Shown here piece by piece: positions 19,520-28,628 of a stretch of DNA of 64,000 nt. This DNA is from Sphingomonas lycopersici (GTDB taxonomy: Bacteria; Pseudomonadota; Alphaproteobacteria; Sphingomonadales; Sphingomonadaceae). The position numbers and the translations under genes were made by a program. Under the pieces are notes generated by a model. It did not search any database. It was not told the origin of the DNA and saw only the letters and a list, made by a program, of their open reading frames with translations. Where the stretch lies: contig NZ_JANFAU010000004.1 of assembly GCF_026130605.1 (NCBI RefSeq), positions 1-64,000 on the forward strand. The letters run 5' to 3'. Within the stretch, counting starts at the first letter, position 1; every line of letters begins with the position of its first letter.

Positions 19520-21376
19520 ATGCTTACCCTTAATGCCATCACCGTCCGTCTCGGCGGGCGTGCGATCCTCGACGGCGCGAGCGCCGCGCTGCCGCCGGGC
19601 AGCCGCGTCGGGCTGATCGGCCGCAACGGCGCGGGCAAATCGACGTTGGTGAAGGCGATCGCCGGGATGCTCGAGCCCGATTCCGGCGCGGTCGAGATGC
19701 CGCGCGGCGCGCGCGTCGGCTATATCGCGCAGGAGGCCCCCGCCGGCGAGACCACGCCGTTCGAGGCGGTGCTCGCCGCCGATGTCGAGCGCGCGCGGCT
19801 GATGGAAGAGGCCGAAACCGTCACCGATCCCGAGCGGCTCGGCGAAGTCCACGAACGGCTGATCGCGATCGACGCCCACGCCGCCCCGGCGCGTGCCGCG
19901 CGCATCCTCGTCGGGCTCGGCTTCGACGAGGAGGCGCAGGGGCGCCCGCTCGACAGCTTCTCGGGCGGGTGGCGGATGCGCGTCGCGCTCGCGGCGCTGC
20001 TCTTCTCGCAGCCCGATCTGCTGCTGCTCGACGAACCCTCGAACCACCTCGATCTCGAAGCGGTGATGTGGCTGGAGGATTTCCTCAAATCCTATCGCGC
20101 GACGATCGTCGTGGTCAGCCACGAGCGCGATTTCCTCAACAATGTCGTCGATCACATCCTGCATCTGCAGGGCGGCAAGACCACGCTCTACGTCGGCGGC
20201 TATGACGCGTTCGAGCGCCAGCGCGCCGAGCGGATGGCGCAGCTTGCCGCCGCGCGCGCCAACCAGGATGCGCAGCGCGCCAAGCTGCAGGATTATATCG
20301 CGCGCAACTCGGCCCGCGCCTCGACCGCCAAACAGGCGCAGAGCCGCGCCAAGATGCTGGCCAAGCTCCAGCCGATCGCCGAGATCGCCAACGATCCGAC
20401 GCTGGCGTTCGACTTCCCCGACCCCGAACCTTTGCGCCCGCCGCTGATCACGCTCGATCACGCGGCGGTCGGCTATGGCGAAACGCCGATCCTCAAGCGG
20501 CTCAACCTGCGGCTCGATCCCGACGATCGCATCGCGCTGCTCGGCCGCAACGGCAACGGCAAGACCACCCTCGCCCGCCTGATCGCCGCGCAGCTCGCGC
20601 CGATGGAGGGGGATATGGCCGCCTCGTCGCGGATGAAGGTCGGCTATTTCACCCAATATCAGGTGGAAGAGCTCGACGTCGACGATACCCCGCTGGCGCA
20701 TATGACGCGGGTGATGCGCGGCGCGACCCCGGCGGCGGTGCGCGCGCAGCTCGGCCGGTTCGGCTTTTCGGGCGACAAGGCGACGACGCAGGTCGGCAAG
20801 CTGTCAGGCGGCGAGCGCGCGCGGCTGGCGCTCGCGCTGATTACCCGCGATGCGCCGCATCTCCTGATCCTCGACGAGCCGACCAACCACCTCGACGTCG
20901 ACGCGCGCGAGGCGCTGGTGCAGGCGCTGGCGGGCTATAAGGGCGCGGTGCTGATCGTCAGCCACGATCGGCATATGGTCGAGCTGACCGCCGACCGGCT
21001 GGTGCTGGTCGACGGCGGGACGGCGCGCGAATTCGACGGCAGCCTCGACGATTATGTTTCGCTGGTGCTGGCGAAGGAGCCCAAGGCGGAGGGCGGCAAG
21101 CCCAACCGCAAGGACGAGCGCCGCGCCGCCGCCGAAAAGCGCGAAGCGGCCAAGGCGTGGCGCAAGGCGGCGCGCGATGCCGAGAGCGAGCTGGCGAAGT
21201 TCAATGCCGAACGCTCGGCGGTCGACCGCGCGATGTTCGATCCCGCCGGGGCTGATGCCGCGCTCGCCAAGCTGACGATGACCGAACTGATGAAGCGCCG
21301 CGCGTCGCTCACCGAGAAGATCGAGGCGGCGGAAGCGCGCTGGCTGGAGGCGAGCGAGGCGCTGGAGGAGGCGTAA
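19520..21376 (+). CDS. ABC-F family ATPase (Uup/YheS-like)
   Basis: A 618-residue soluble protein with two ABC cassettes and no membrane domain. Cassette 1: Walker A GRNGAGKST (about residue 35), signature SGGWRMRVALAAL, Walker B LLLLDEPSNHLD. Cassette 2: GRNGNGKTT, LSGGERARLALAL, LLILDEPTNHLD. A charged linker sits between them and a Lys/Glu-rich coiled-coil tail at the end. ABC-F proteins act on ribosomes. The exact subgroup (Uup, YheS, EttA) is not certain; the charged tail suggests Uup/YheS rather than EttA. Confidence 0.93.
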   Translation: MLTLNAITVRLGGRAILDGASAALPPGSRVGLIGRNGAGKSTLVKAIAGMLEPDSGAVEMPRGARVGYIAQEAPAGETTPFEAVLAADVERARLMEEAETVTDPERLGEVHERLIAIDAHAAPARAARILVGLGFDEEAQGRPLDSFSGGWRMRVALAALLFSQPDLLLLDEPSNHLDLEAVMWLEDFLKSYRATIVVVSHERDFLNNVVDHILHLQGGKTTLYVGGYDAFERQRAERMAQLAAARANQDAQRAKLQDYIARNSARASTAKQAQSRAKMLAKLQPIAEIANDPTLAFDFPDPEPLRPPLITLDHAAVGYGETPILKRLNLRLDPDDRIALLGRNGNGKTTLARLIAAQLAPMEGDMAASSRMKVGYFTQYQVEELDVDDTPLAHMTRVMRGATPAAVRAQLGRFGFSGDKATTQVGKLSGGERARLALALITRDAPHLLILDEPTNHLDVDAREALVQALAGYKGAVLIVSHDRHMVELTADRLVLVDGGTAREFDGSLDDYVSLVLAKEPKAEGGKPNRKDERRAAAEKREAAKAWRKAARDAESELAKFNAERSAVDRAMFDPAGADAALAKLTMTELMKRRASLTEKIEAAEARWLEASEALEEA

Positions 21377-21385
21377 GCCTCAAAA

Positions 21386-21407
21386 GCCCCTCCCCTTCAG
21401 GGGAGGG
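21386..21407. terminator. Bidirectional terminator between convergent genes
   Basis: CCCCTCCCC-TTCA-GGGGAGGGG, a perfect 9-bp stem, lies 10 bases past the ABC-F stop and 9 bases past the end of the convergent DUF3297 gene. An A-run on one side gives a weak U tract for the leftward gene. Confidence 0.6.
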
Positions 21408-21415
21408 GTTAGAGG

Positions 21416-21679
21416 TTATTCTTCGCCCTCGGCCTCTTCCGCAGGCCGCTCGAACCACGCCTCGACCGGGCCGGAGAGCTTGATCGTTAGCGGGCGGCCG
21501 TGGCGGTCGACTTTCTTGCCGAGCGCGACGCGGATCCAGCCTTCGCTGATCGAATATTCCTCGACGTCCTTACGCTCGACGCCCTTGAAACGGATGCCGA
21601 CGCCGCGCTCCAGCGCTTCCTGGTGGAAGTGCGGGCTGCGCGGATCGATCGACAGATGGTCGGGAGGTGTATCGCTCAT
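21416..21679 (-). CDS. DUF3297 family protein
   Basis: An 87-residue acidic protein of the DUF3297 family, small and conserved in proteobacteria, with no known function. Typical features are LSIDPRSPHFHQEALERGVG near the N-terminus, SEGWIRVALGKKVDRHGRPL in the middle and an acidic tail. No signal peptide or membrane segment. Convergent with the ABC-F gene. Confidence 0.9.
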   Translation of the reverse strand: MSDTPPDHLSIDPRSPHFHQEALERGVGIRFKGVERKDVEEYSISEGWIRVALGKKVDRHGRPLTIKLSGPVEAWFERPAEEAEGEE

Positions 21680-21695
21680 GGGCGCGGCGCTTAAA

Positions 21696-21740
21696 GCATT
21701 TTCGGGAAAAGTGGATACCGGTTTTCCGCTTCGGAAATGC
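21696..21740. repeat. Alphaproteobacterial-type intergenic palindrome (family F)
   Basis: GCATTTTCGGGAAAA and TTTTCCGCTTCGGAAATGC form an imperfect hairpin around GTGGATACCGG. Elements with a GAAAAGTGGATACCGGTTTTC core are widespread in alphaproteobacterial intergenic DNA (from memory; not checked). It is A/T-richer than its surroundings. Confidence 0.7.
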
Positions 21741-21835
21741 GCAAAAGCAAAAAACCTCGGTCAGCACCGCCGGATCAACGCAAAAACGGCGCGGGGGCTA
21801 CCCGCGCCGTCCCTGCGTGACCGGAAGCGGGCGCC

Positions 21836-22174
21836 TTAGCGGCAGACCCGCACCGGTTCCTCGCGGCCCCAATAAGGATCCCAGCGCCAGCTCGTGTAGC
21901 AGCGCGGATAATAGGGCCGTTCGTAGTAATAATAGCTCGGCGGCGGCGGGGGCGGCGCGTCGTAATAATAATAACGCGGGCGGTCGCTCGAGGCGATCGC
22001 GGCCCCGATGCCGAGGCCAAGGATGCCACCGACCAGCGCCGCGCCCGCCGCGTCGCCGCCGCGGTGGTAATGGCGATACCCGCCCCAGCGCTGCGCGTCA
22101 GCCGGCGCCGCGACGGTCAATGCCGTCGCCGCCAGCGCCACGCCGAGGCCCGCCTTTTTCAGAAAGCCGCTCAT
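21836..22174 (-). CDS. Exported Tyr/Pro/Gly-rich hypothetical protein
   Basis: A 112-residue protein with a signal peptide (residues 1-27, cleavage likely after ADA), a glycine-zipper-like hydrophobic stretch (ALVGGILGLGIGAAIA, about 46-61), and then a low-complexity Tyr/Pro segment (YYYYDAPPPPPPSYYYYE). It ends in a Cys/Trp-containing stretch. Similar small envelope proteins are common in sphingomonads and rhizobia; function unknown. The ATG at 22174 is fixed by GGAGGT 7 bases upstream; an in-frame start at 22213 lacks one. Confidence 0.85.
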   Translation of the reverse strand: MSGFLKKAGLGVALAATALTVAAPADAQRWGGYRHYHRGGDAAGAALVGGILGLGIGAAIASSDRPRYYYYDAPPPPPPSYYYYERPYYPRCYTSWRWDPYWGREEPVRVCR

Positions 22175-22303
22175 CTCGAACCTCCAGAACTCAAAACCGG
22201 CTCGCGGTGTCAACGCATGACGCTGCGAGCTTGTTGCTTTTGCTAGCCGAGTCGGGCTGAATGAGGCTGGAATACGGCATTCACCCCGCGTTTAGGTAGG
22301 CTC

Positions 22304-22705
22304 ATGGCGCATTGGCTGCTCAAATCAGAACCCGAGAGCTATTCGTGGGACGATCTGGTCCGCGACGGCGGCACCGAATGGGATGGCGTCCGCAACAATG
22401 CCGCCGCGCTCCACCTGCGCGCTATGCAGCCCGGTGATCGCGCGCTGATCTATCACAGCGGGGGCGAAAAGGCCGCGGTGGGCGTCGCCGAGATCACCCG
22501 CGCCGCGCGCAAGGACGGCGACGAGGGCAATTGGGTATCGGTCGCGATCCGCCCGATCGCGCCGCTACCCCATCCGGTGACGCTGGCGGCGATGAAGGCC
22601 GAACCCGCGCTCGCCGGGCTGCAGATGCTGCGCCAGTCGCGGCTTTCGGCCTCCCCGGTGGGCGATGCCGAATGGAAAACGATCGAAGCAATGGCGGCCC
22701 GTTGA
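22304..22705 (+). CDS. EVE-domain protein
   Basis: A 133-residue single-domain EVE protein, a relative of YTH and PUA-like folds that bind modified nucleotides. The fold signature is clear: HWLLKSEPESYSWDDL at the N-terminus, WDGVRNNAA, then MQPGDRALIYHSG. The partner nucleic acid is not known for the stand-alone group. Monocistronic, between two unrelated genes. Confidence 0.92.
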   Translation: MAHWLLKSEPESYSWDDLVRDGGTEWDGVRNNAAALHLRAMQPGDRALIYHSGGEKAAVGVAEITRAARKDGDEGNWVSVAIRPIAPLPHPVTLAAMKAEPALAGLQMLRQSRLSASPVGDAEWKTIEAMAAR

Positions 22706-22905
22706 CCGCCACCCGTCTCGGCGCACTTTCGTTTCATTATTTGGACATAAACTGCGCCTAGCGGCCGATCGCAGCAGGCGGGACAAACCTGGCGCGAATC
22801 GGGGGATGCGAGCGGATCGACTCCAGCTGAGCCGAAACGCGCGCCCTCGCCGCACCGGGCGTCGCGCCTCGCTCACCGATATAAGTCAAAAAAAGGGTAA
22901 TCATC

Positions 22906-25236
22906 GTGTCGATCAATCGCACTCGCCCCGCGCTGCTCGCGGGTGTGGCCGCCAGCCTTGCTGTTTTCGCGGCCCCCGCGCACGCCCAGACGGCGGACGC
23001 CCCCACCCCTGCCGCCGCGCCGGAAGGCGACGGGCTCGGCGAGATCGTCGTCACCGCCGAGCGTCGCAGCGAGAATCTGCAGAAAGTGCCGGTGTCGGTC
23101 GCCGCGGTGAGCGGCGCGGATCTGCGCAACTTCCAGGCGGCGGGCGAGGACATCCTGTCGCTCTCGGGCCGCGTGCCCAGCCTCTATATCGAGACGACCA
23201 CCGGCCGCATCTTCCCGCGCTTCTACATCCGCGGCCTCGGCAACGTGGACTTCTACCTCGGCGCCTCGCAGCCGGTGTCGATCATCCAGGACGACGTGGT
23301 GCTCGAGCATGTCGTGCTCAAGTCGAACCCGGTCTATGACGTCGCGCAGGTCGAAGTGCTGCGTGGCCCGCAGGGCTCGCTGTTCGGCCGCAACACCACC
23401 GCCGGCATCATCAAGTTCGACACCCAGAAGCCGACGATGGACTGGCAGGGCCGCGGCTCCGCCTCGTGGGGCAGCTACAACACCGTGTCGGCCGATGTCG
23501 GCATCGGCGGCCCGATCGTCGCCGACAAGCTGGCGTTCCGCGTCTCGGGCATGTGGCAGCATCGCGACAATTGGGTCAGCAACAATTACGCCGGCCCGAG
23601 CGCCGACGGCACCAAGGGCGGCAAGGATGTGATGGGCGGCTTCAACGACCGCAACGCGCGCCTGCAGCTCCTCTTCACCCCGACCGACACTTTCTCAATC
23701 GACGTTTCGGGCCATGTCCGCGATTACGACGGCACCTCGACGTTGTTCCACCGCGCCGCGCTCAAGAAGGGCTCGAACAACGTCCAGGCCGAGCCGCGCG
23801 ATATCGTCGCCTATGACGAGGCGAACAACAATGTGCAGTCCTACAAGACGCAGGGCGCCTCGGTGCGCGCGGCGTGGAATTTCGGCGGCGCGACGCTGAC
23901 CTCGATCACCGCCTACGAACATAGCTCGGGCTACAGCCGCGGCGATACCGACGGCGGCGCGGCGGTGAACTTCCCGTTCAACGGCAACCCCAACGGCTTC
24001 GGCCAGAGCGAGGGCTATCTGCGCGGGCTCGATCAGTGGACGCAGGAACTGCGCCTCGCCTCGGACGGTAACGGCCCGTTCAAGTGGCAGTTCGGCGGCT
24101 TCTATTTCGACAGCCGCGACATCACCGATTTCTACCAGCGCGGCTATTTCCTGCTGCCGACCAGCGCGGGCTATAACCCGAACAACTGGGTGCGGCTGCA
24201 TGACGTCAACACCTCCTGGGCGGTGTTCGGCCAGGCGAGCTACAAGATCGGCAACCTGACCCTCACCGGCGGCGCGCGCTACACCGAGGATCGCAAGCAC
24301 ACCACCTTGCTGCAGGCCGCGCTCAACGCCGCCGGCACGACCGCGAACTTCCCGGCGAATGCGCCGCGCGACGTGCGCCTCGTCGGCAAGGAGCCGAGCT
24401 GGGACGTGTCGGCGCTGTACGAAGTGAACCCGGATCTCAACGTCTACGCCCGCGTCGCGCGCGGTTTCCGTGGCCCGACGATCCAGGGCCGCTCGGCGGT
24501 GTTCGGCGCCCCCTTCACCACGGCGGATTCGGAAACGATCATGTCGTATGAAGCGGGCTTCAAGTCGCAGCCGACCGCCAACCTGCGCTTCAACGCCACC
24601 GCCTTCGCGTATACGGTGAAGAACATCCAGCTCAACGGCAATGACTCGTTCGGCAACGGCGTGCTGTTCAACGCCGATCACGCCAATGCCTATGGCATCG
24701 AGGCCGAGGCGGAATGGCGCCCGATCCGCAACATCACCTTCACGCTCGGCGCCAGCGCGCTGCACAGCAAGATCAAGGACAGCCGCGTCTATGCGCAGAC
24801 CTGCAGCCTCAACGGCGTGATGGTCTGCACCGTGCTCGATCCCTATTTCACCAAGGGCACCGGGACGGGCACGACCTATTTCGCGTCGATCAACGGCAAT
24901 CCGCTGCCGAACGCGCCGACCTTCAACATCGACGGCGCGATCCGCTACGATATCCCGCTGGGCAATGGCGGCAACTTCTTCGTCAACGCCGATGCGAACG
25001 TACAGGGCTATACCAACTTCGTGCTGTACCACACGAAGGAGTTCTACTCGGACGGCAACCTCGAACTCGGTCTGAAGGTCGGCTACACCACCCCGGACAA
25101 GAAGTATGAGATCGCCGCCTTCGCGCGGAACATCACCAACGAAAAGAACCTCAAGGGCGTGATCGAGAATTACATGGCGGCGGTGTTCAACGAACCGCGC
25201 GTCATCGGGGTCTCGATCTCGGGCAAGTTCAACTGA
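22906..25236 (+). CDS. TonB-dependent receptor
   Basis: A 776-residue outer-membrane receptor. A signal peptide ends near AHA (about residue 27); the TonB-box-like GEIVVTAERR follows at about 45, then the plug domain (VEVLRGPQGSLFGRNTTAG) and a 22-strand-type barrel. The C-terminus VIGVSISGKFN ends in an aromatic residue plus Asn rather than Phe alone. GTG start with AAGGGTAA upstream. Resembles the large sphingomonad receptor group whose ligands (siderophores, glycans, aromatics) cannot be told from sequence. Confidence 0.93.
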   Translation: MSINRTRPALLAGVAASLAVFAAPAHAQTADAPTPAAAPEGDGLGEIVVTAERRSENLQKVPVSVAAVSGADLRNFQAAGEDILSLSGRVPSLYIETTTGRIFPRFYIRGLGNVDFYLGASQPVSIIQDDVVLEHVVLKSNPVYDVAQVEVLRGPQGSLFGRNTTAGIIKFDTQKPTMDWQGRGSASWGSYNTVSADVGIGGPIVADKLAFRVSGMWQHRDNWVSNNYAGPSADGTKGGKDVMGGFNDRNARLQLLFTPTDTFSIDVSGHVRDYDGTSTLFHRAALKKGSNNVQAEPRDIVAYDEANNNVQSYKTQGASVRAAWNFGGATLTSITAYEHSSGYSRGDTDGGAAVNFPFNGNPNGFGQSEGYLRGLDQWTQELRLASDGNGPFKWQFGGFYFDSRDITDFYQRGYFLLPTSAGYNPNNWVRLHDVNTSWAVFGQASYKIGNLTLTGGARYTEDRKHTTLLQAALNAAGTTANFPANAPRDVRLVGKEPSWDVSALYEVNPDLNVYARVARGFRGPTIQGRSAVFGAPFTTADSETIMSYEAGFKSQPTANLRFNATAFAYTVKNIQLNGNDSFGNGVLFNADHANAYGIEAEAEWRPIRNITFTLGASALHSKIKDSRVYAQTCSLNGVMVCTVLDPYFTKGTGTGTTYFASINGNPLPNAPTFNIDGAIRYDIPLGNGGNFFVNADANVQGYTNFVLYHTKEFYSDGNLELGLKVGYTTPDKKYEIAAFARNITNEKNLKGVIENYMAAVFNEPRVIGVSISGKFN

Positions 25237-25279
25237 TCGAAGGGCGCGGGCCGCATGCCGGCCCGCGCTAACCGAACAC

Positions 25280-25317
25280 AAAAAGGGCGGGATGGCTGAT
25301 GCCGTCCCGCCCTTTTT
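25280..25317. terminator. Strong intrinsic terminator
   Basis: AAAAAGGGCGGGA and TCCCGCCCTTTTT pair perfectly over 13 bases around a 12-base loop and supply a U tract in both directions. It lies 44 bases after the TonB receptor stop and before the convergent typA. Confidence 0.85.
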
Positions 25318-25323
25318 CATTTC

Positions 25324-25413
25324 CCGTCATCCTGGCGAAAGCCAGGATCTCAGGCCGCGAGCGCGCACCTCGCGGCACGCGCCCCCGGCTTCCGCCGGGG
25401 TGACGGCACCGGG
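25324..25413. repeat. Intergenic palindromes, family C-like
   Basis: Two short hairpins (TCCTGGC-GAAA-GCCAGGA and CCCCGGC-TTCC-GCCGGGG) bracketed by GTCAT and GTGACGG ends. It directly abuts the typA stop. Confidence 0.65.
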
Positions 25414-25414
25414 A

Positions 25415-27235
25415 TTATGCAGCTTCCTTCGACCGCGCCGCGCGCTTGCGCTCGTGCGGATCGAGGTGGCGCTTGCGCAGCCGGATCGACTTCGGGGTCA
25501 CCTCGACCATCTCGTCGTCGTCGATATAGGCGATCGCCTGTTCCAGCGTCATCCGCTTCGGCGGGGTCAGCCGGATCGCATCGTCCTTGCCGCCCGAGGC
25601 GCGGAAGTTGGTGAGCTGCTTCGCCTTCATCGGATTGACCTCGAGGTCGTCCGTCTTGGCGTTTTCGCCGATGATCATGCCCTCGTAGAGTGGATCGCCC
25701 GGCGCGACCATCAGGATGCCGCGCTCTTCAAGGCTGCCGAGCGCATAGGCATTGGCCTCGCCCGAGCCGTTGGAGATCAGCACGCCGTTCTTGCGGCCGT
25801 CGATCTGGCCCTTGTACGGCCCGTACTTCTCGAACAGCCGGTTCATGATCCCGGTGCCGCGCGTGTCGGACAGGAATTCGCCGTGATAGCCGATCAGCCC
25901 GCGGCTCGGCGCGGAGAAGGTGATGCGGGTCTTGCCGCCGCCCGAGGGACGCATATCGGTCATCTCGGCCTTGCGCTGGTTCATCTTGTCGACGACCGTG
26001 CCCGAGAATTCTTCGTCGACGTCGATCACCACCGTCTCATACGGCTCCTCGCGGCCGGCGTCGCCGTCGCGGAACAGCACGCGCGGGCGGCTGATGCCGA
26101 GCTCGAAGCCCTCGCGGCGCATCGTCTCGATCAGCACGCCGAGCTGCAATTCGCCGCGCCCCGCCACCTCGAAGCTGTCCTTGTCGGCGGCTTCGGTGAC
26201 CTTGATCGCGACGTTCGATTCCGCCTCGCGGAACAGGCGATCGCGGATCATGCGGCTGGTGACCTTGCTGCCCTCGCGCCCGGCCATCGGCGAATCGTTG
26301 ACCGCGAAGCGCATCGACAGCGTCGGCGGGTCGATCGGCTGCGCCTGGATCGGGGTCTCGACCGCGACATCGGCGATCGTATTGGCGACGGTCGCGACGG
26401 CCAGCCCGGCGAGACTGATGATGTCGCCCGCGCGCGCTTCCTCGACCGGAACGCGTTCCAGCCCGCGGAAGCTCATCAGCTTCGACGCGCGGCCGGTTTC
26501 GATCACCTTGCCCTCCTGATCGAGCGCGTGGATCGGCTGGTTGACCTTGACCACGCCCGATTGGACGCGGCCGGTGAGGATGCGGCCGAGGAAATTGTCG
26601 CGGTCGAGCAAGGTCACGAGGAAGCTGAACGGCGCCTCCTCATCGAGCGCGGGCGGCGGGACATGGCCGACGATCTTCTGGAACAGCGGCTCCAGCGTCC
26701 CTTCGCGCACGTCGGGATTGTCCCCGGCGTAACCGTTGCGGCCCGAGGCGAACAGCACCGGGAAATCGAGCTGCTCGTCGGTCGCGTCGAGCGAGACGAA
26801 CAGGTCGAACACCTCGTCGAGCACTTCCTGCGCGCGCGCGTCCGACCGGTCGATCTTGTTGACCACCACGATCGGGCGCAGCCCCAGCGCCAGCGCCTTG
26901 CCGGTGACGAACTTGGTCTGCGGCATCGCGCCTTCGGCGGCGTCGACCAGCAGGATCACCCCGTCGACCATCGACAGGATGCGCTCCACCTCGCCGCCGA
27001 AATCGGCGTGGCCGGGGGTGTCGACGATGTTGATGCGGGTGCCCTGCCATTCGATCGAGGTCGGCTTGGCGAGAATGGTGATCCCGCGTTCCTTTTCGAG
27101 ATCGTTCGAATCCATCGCGCGTTCCTCGACGCGCTGATTGTCGCGAAACGTGCCGGACTGGCGGAACAGCTGATCCACCAGGGTGGTCTTGCCATGATCG
27201 ACGTGCGCGATGATGGCGATATTGCGCAGATTCAT
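25415..27235 (-). CDS. typA: Ribosome-associated GTPase TypA/BipA
   Basis: A 606-residue translational GTPase of the TypA/BipA family, involved in ribosome assembly and stress adaptation. The G motifs are intact: AHVDHGKTT, DTPGH, NKID. Domains II and III plus the family-specific C-terminal region (SRGLIGYHGEFLSDTRGTGI) follow. The ATG at 27235 (MNLRNIAI, AGGAtt upstream) is preferred over an in-frame start 24 bases earlier. Divergent from telA. Confidence 0.96.
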   Translation of the reverse strand: MNLRNIAIIAHVDHGKTTLVDQLFRQSGTFRDNQRVEERAMDSNDLEKERGITILAKPTSIEWQGTRINIVDTPGHADFGGEVERILSMVDGVILLVDAAEGAMPQTKFVTGKALALGLRPIVVVNKIDRSDARAQEVLDEVFDLFVSLDATDEQLDFPVLFASGRNGYAGDNPDVREGTLEPLFQKIVGHVPPPALDEEAPFSFLVTLLDRDNFLGRILTGRVQSGVVKVNQPIHALDQEGKVIETGRASKLMSFRGLERVPVEEARAGDIISLAGLAVATVANTIADVAVETPIQAQPIDPPTLSMRFAVNDSPMAGREGSKVTSRMIRDRLFREAESNVAIKVTEAADKDSFEVAGRGELQLGVLIETMRREGFELGISRPRVLFRDGDAGREEPYETVVIDVDEEFSGTVVDKMNQRKAEMTDMRPSGGGKTRITFSAPSRGLIGYHGEFLSDTRGTGIMNRLFEKYGPYKGQIDGRKNGVLISNGSGEANAYALGSLEERGILMVAPGDPLYEGMIIGENAKTDDLEVNPMKAKQLTNFRASGGKDDAIRLTPPKRMTLEQAIAYIDDDEMVEVTPKSIRLRKRHLDPHERKRAARSKEAA

Positions 27236-27350
27236 CAGAAAATCCTGGAATGGCCGCAAAGCGCTGCGGCCTGTTGCGCGCGCCGATAGCCTATTTGCTG
27301 CATTGCGGCTAGGGTTTCATTGACAGTTGAACCCGCCCGCCAGCGTGTTA

Positions 27351-27373
27351 CATATGCAATACAGTTGAATATG
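27351..27373. promoter_or_regulatory. Operator-like inverted repeat upstream of telA
   Basis: CATATGCAA-TACAG-TTGAATATG: arms match at 8 of 9 positions. It is A/T-rich inside a GC-rich region, lies 44 bases before telA, and the nonamer ACAGTTGAA within it also occurs at 27323-27331, next to a TTGACA box (27320-27325). It suggests regulated transcription of telA or typA; the regulator is unknown. Confidence 0.5.
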
Positions 27374-27416
27374 CGGCGGCGGCGGGTCATCCTCGCCGGC
27401 ACCGCTGGAGGAAAAG

Positions 27417-28628
27417 ATGGCGACAACTCCCGAGACGACGACAGCCGCCGAGCCCGCGCTGAAGCTGACGCCCCCCGATCCCGTCCCGACCGTCGCGACC
27501 GAGCAGGCCGCCGGACTGGTGCCGGTCGACGACGGCACCAAGTCGAAGCTGGAGGAGCGCGTCGACCAGTTCATCGCGCAGCTCGTCGCGCAGGACGCCA
27601 ATTCGCCCGAATTCGGCAAGCGCGTCGATGCGATCACGGCGATGGGCGCGAAGGAAATCCGCGACGCCGCCGGCCAGTCGAACCGCTTCCTCGATCGCCC
27701 GGTGCGCGCGATGGATCAGGAAGGCGGGGTCGGCAAGGATCTCGCCCAGCTCCGCCGCGTGGTCGAGGATCTCGATCCGGGCCGGAAGGGCAATCTCACC
27801 GCGCCGCAGAAGCTGTTCGGGATCATCCCGTTCGGCAACAAGATGCGCAATTATTTCGACAGCTACAAATCGAGCCAGACGCATATCGCCTCGATCCTGA
27901 GGAGCCTTTCCTCGGGCAAGGACGAGCTGTTGATGGACAATGCCGCGATCGATACCGAGCGCGCCAATCTGTGGTCGGCGATGGGCCGGCTGGAGCAGAT
28001 GATCCACCTCTCCAAGCTGATGGACGCCAAGCTGGAGGATAAGGCCAACGAGCTTGACGCGACCGATCCGGCCAAGGCCAAGGCGATCCGCGAGACCGCC
28101 CTGTTCTACGCCCGCCAGCGCACGCAGGATCTGCTGACGCAGATGGCGGTGACGGTGCAGGGCTATCTCGCGCTCGATCTGGTCAAGAAGAACAATGTCG
28201 AGCTGATCAAGGGCGTCGACCGCGCCTCCACCACCACCGTCTCGGCGCTGCGCACCGCGGTGACGGTGGCGCAGGCGATGACCAACCAGCGGCTGGTGCT
28301 GGAGCAGATCACCCAGCTCAACACCACCACCGCCAATATCATCGATTCGACCGGCAAGTTGCTCCGTTCGAACACCGCGACGATCCACGAGCAGGCCGCG
28401 GGCTCGACCATCCCGCTGGAGACGCTGCAGCGCGCCTTCCAGAACATCTATGACACGATGGACGCGATCGACACCTTCAAGATGAAGGCGCTCGATTCGA
28501 TGAAGACGACGGTCGACACGCTGGGCCGCGAAGTGGAGAAATCGCGCGGCTATATCGCCCGCGCCGAGGGTGCCGCGCAGAGCCAGCTCAGCGCCCCGCA
28601 GGATAATTTCAAACTGGAGTCGGTGTGA
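27417..28628 (+). CDS. telA: TelA family protein (toxic anion resistance)
   Basis: A 403-residue soluble, largely helical protein of the TelA/KlaA family, linked to tellurite and toxic-anion resistance and, in some bacteria, to envelope or lantibiotic stress. The central PQKLFGIIPFGNKMRNYFDS and TQDLLTQMAVTVQGYLALDL segments are characteristic. A strong ribosome site (GGAGGAAAAG) is present. It overlaps the next gene by 4 bases (GTGA), so the two are translationally coupled. The biochemical role of the family is not established. Confidence 0.92.
   Translation: MATTPETTTAAEPALKLTPPDPVPTVATEQAAGLVPVDDGTKSKLEERVDQFIAQLVAQDANSPEFGKRVDAITAMGAKEIRDAAGQSNRFLDRPVRAMDQEGGVGKDLAQLRRVVEDLDPGRKGNLTAPQKLFGIIPFGNKMRNYFDSYKSSQTHIASILRSLSSGKDELLMDNAAIDTERANLWSAMGRLEQMIHLSKLMDAKLEDKANELDATDPAKAKAIRETALFYARQRTQDLLTQMAVTVQGYLALDLVKKNNVELIKGVDRASTTTVSALRTAVTVAQAMTNQRLVLEQITQLNTTTANIIDSTGKLLRSNTATIHEQAAGSTIPLETLQRAFQNIYDTMDAIDTFKMKALDSMKTTVDTLGREVEKSRGYIARAEGAAQSQLSAPQDNFKLESV

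Noticed and set aside
25292..27289. A 665-codon rightward open frame opposite typA
   Set aside because: Antisense shadow of TypA, a strongly conserved GTPase; no domains.
27320..27355. Sigma70 promoter with TTGACA and TTACAT for telA
   Set aside because: The spacing is about 22 bases, too long for a standard promoter, so only the inverted repeat is reported.
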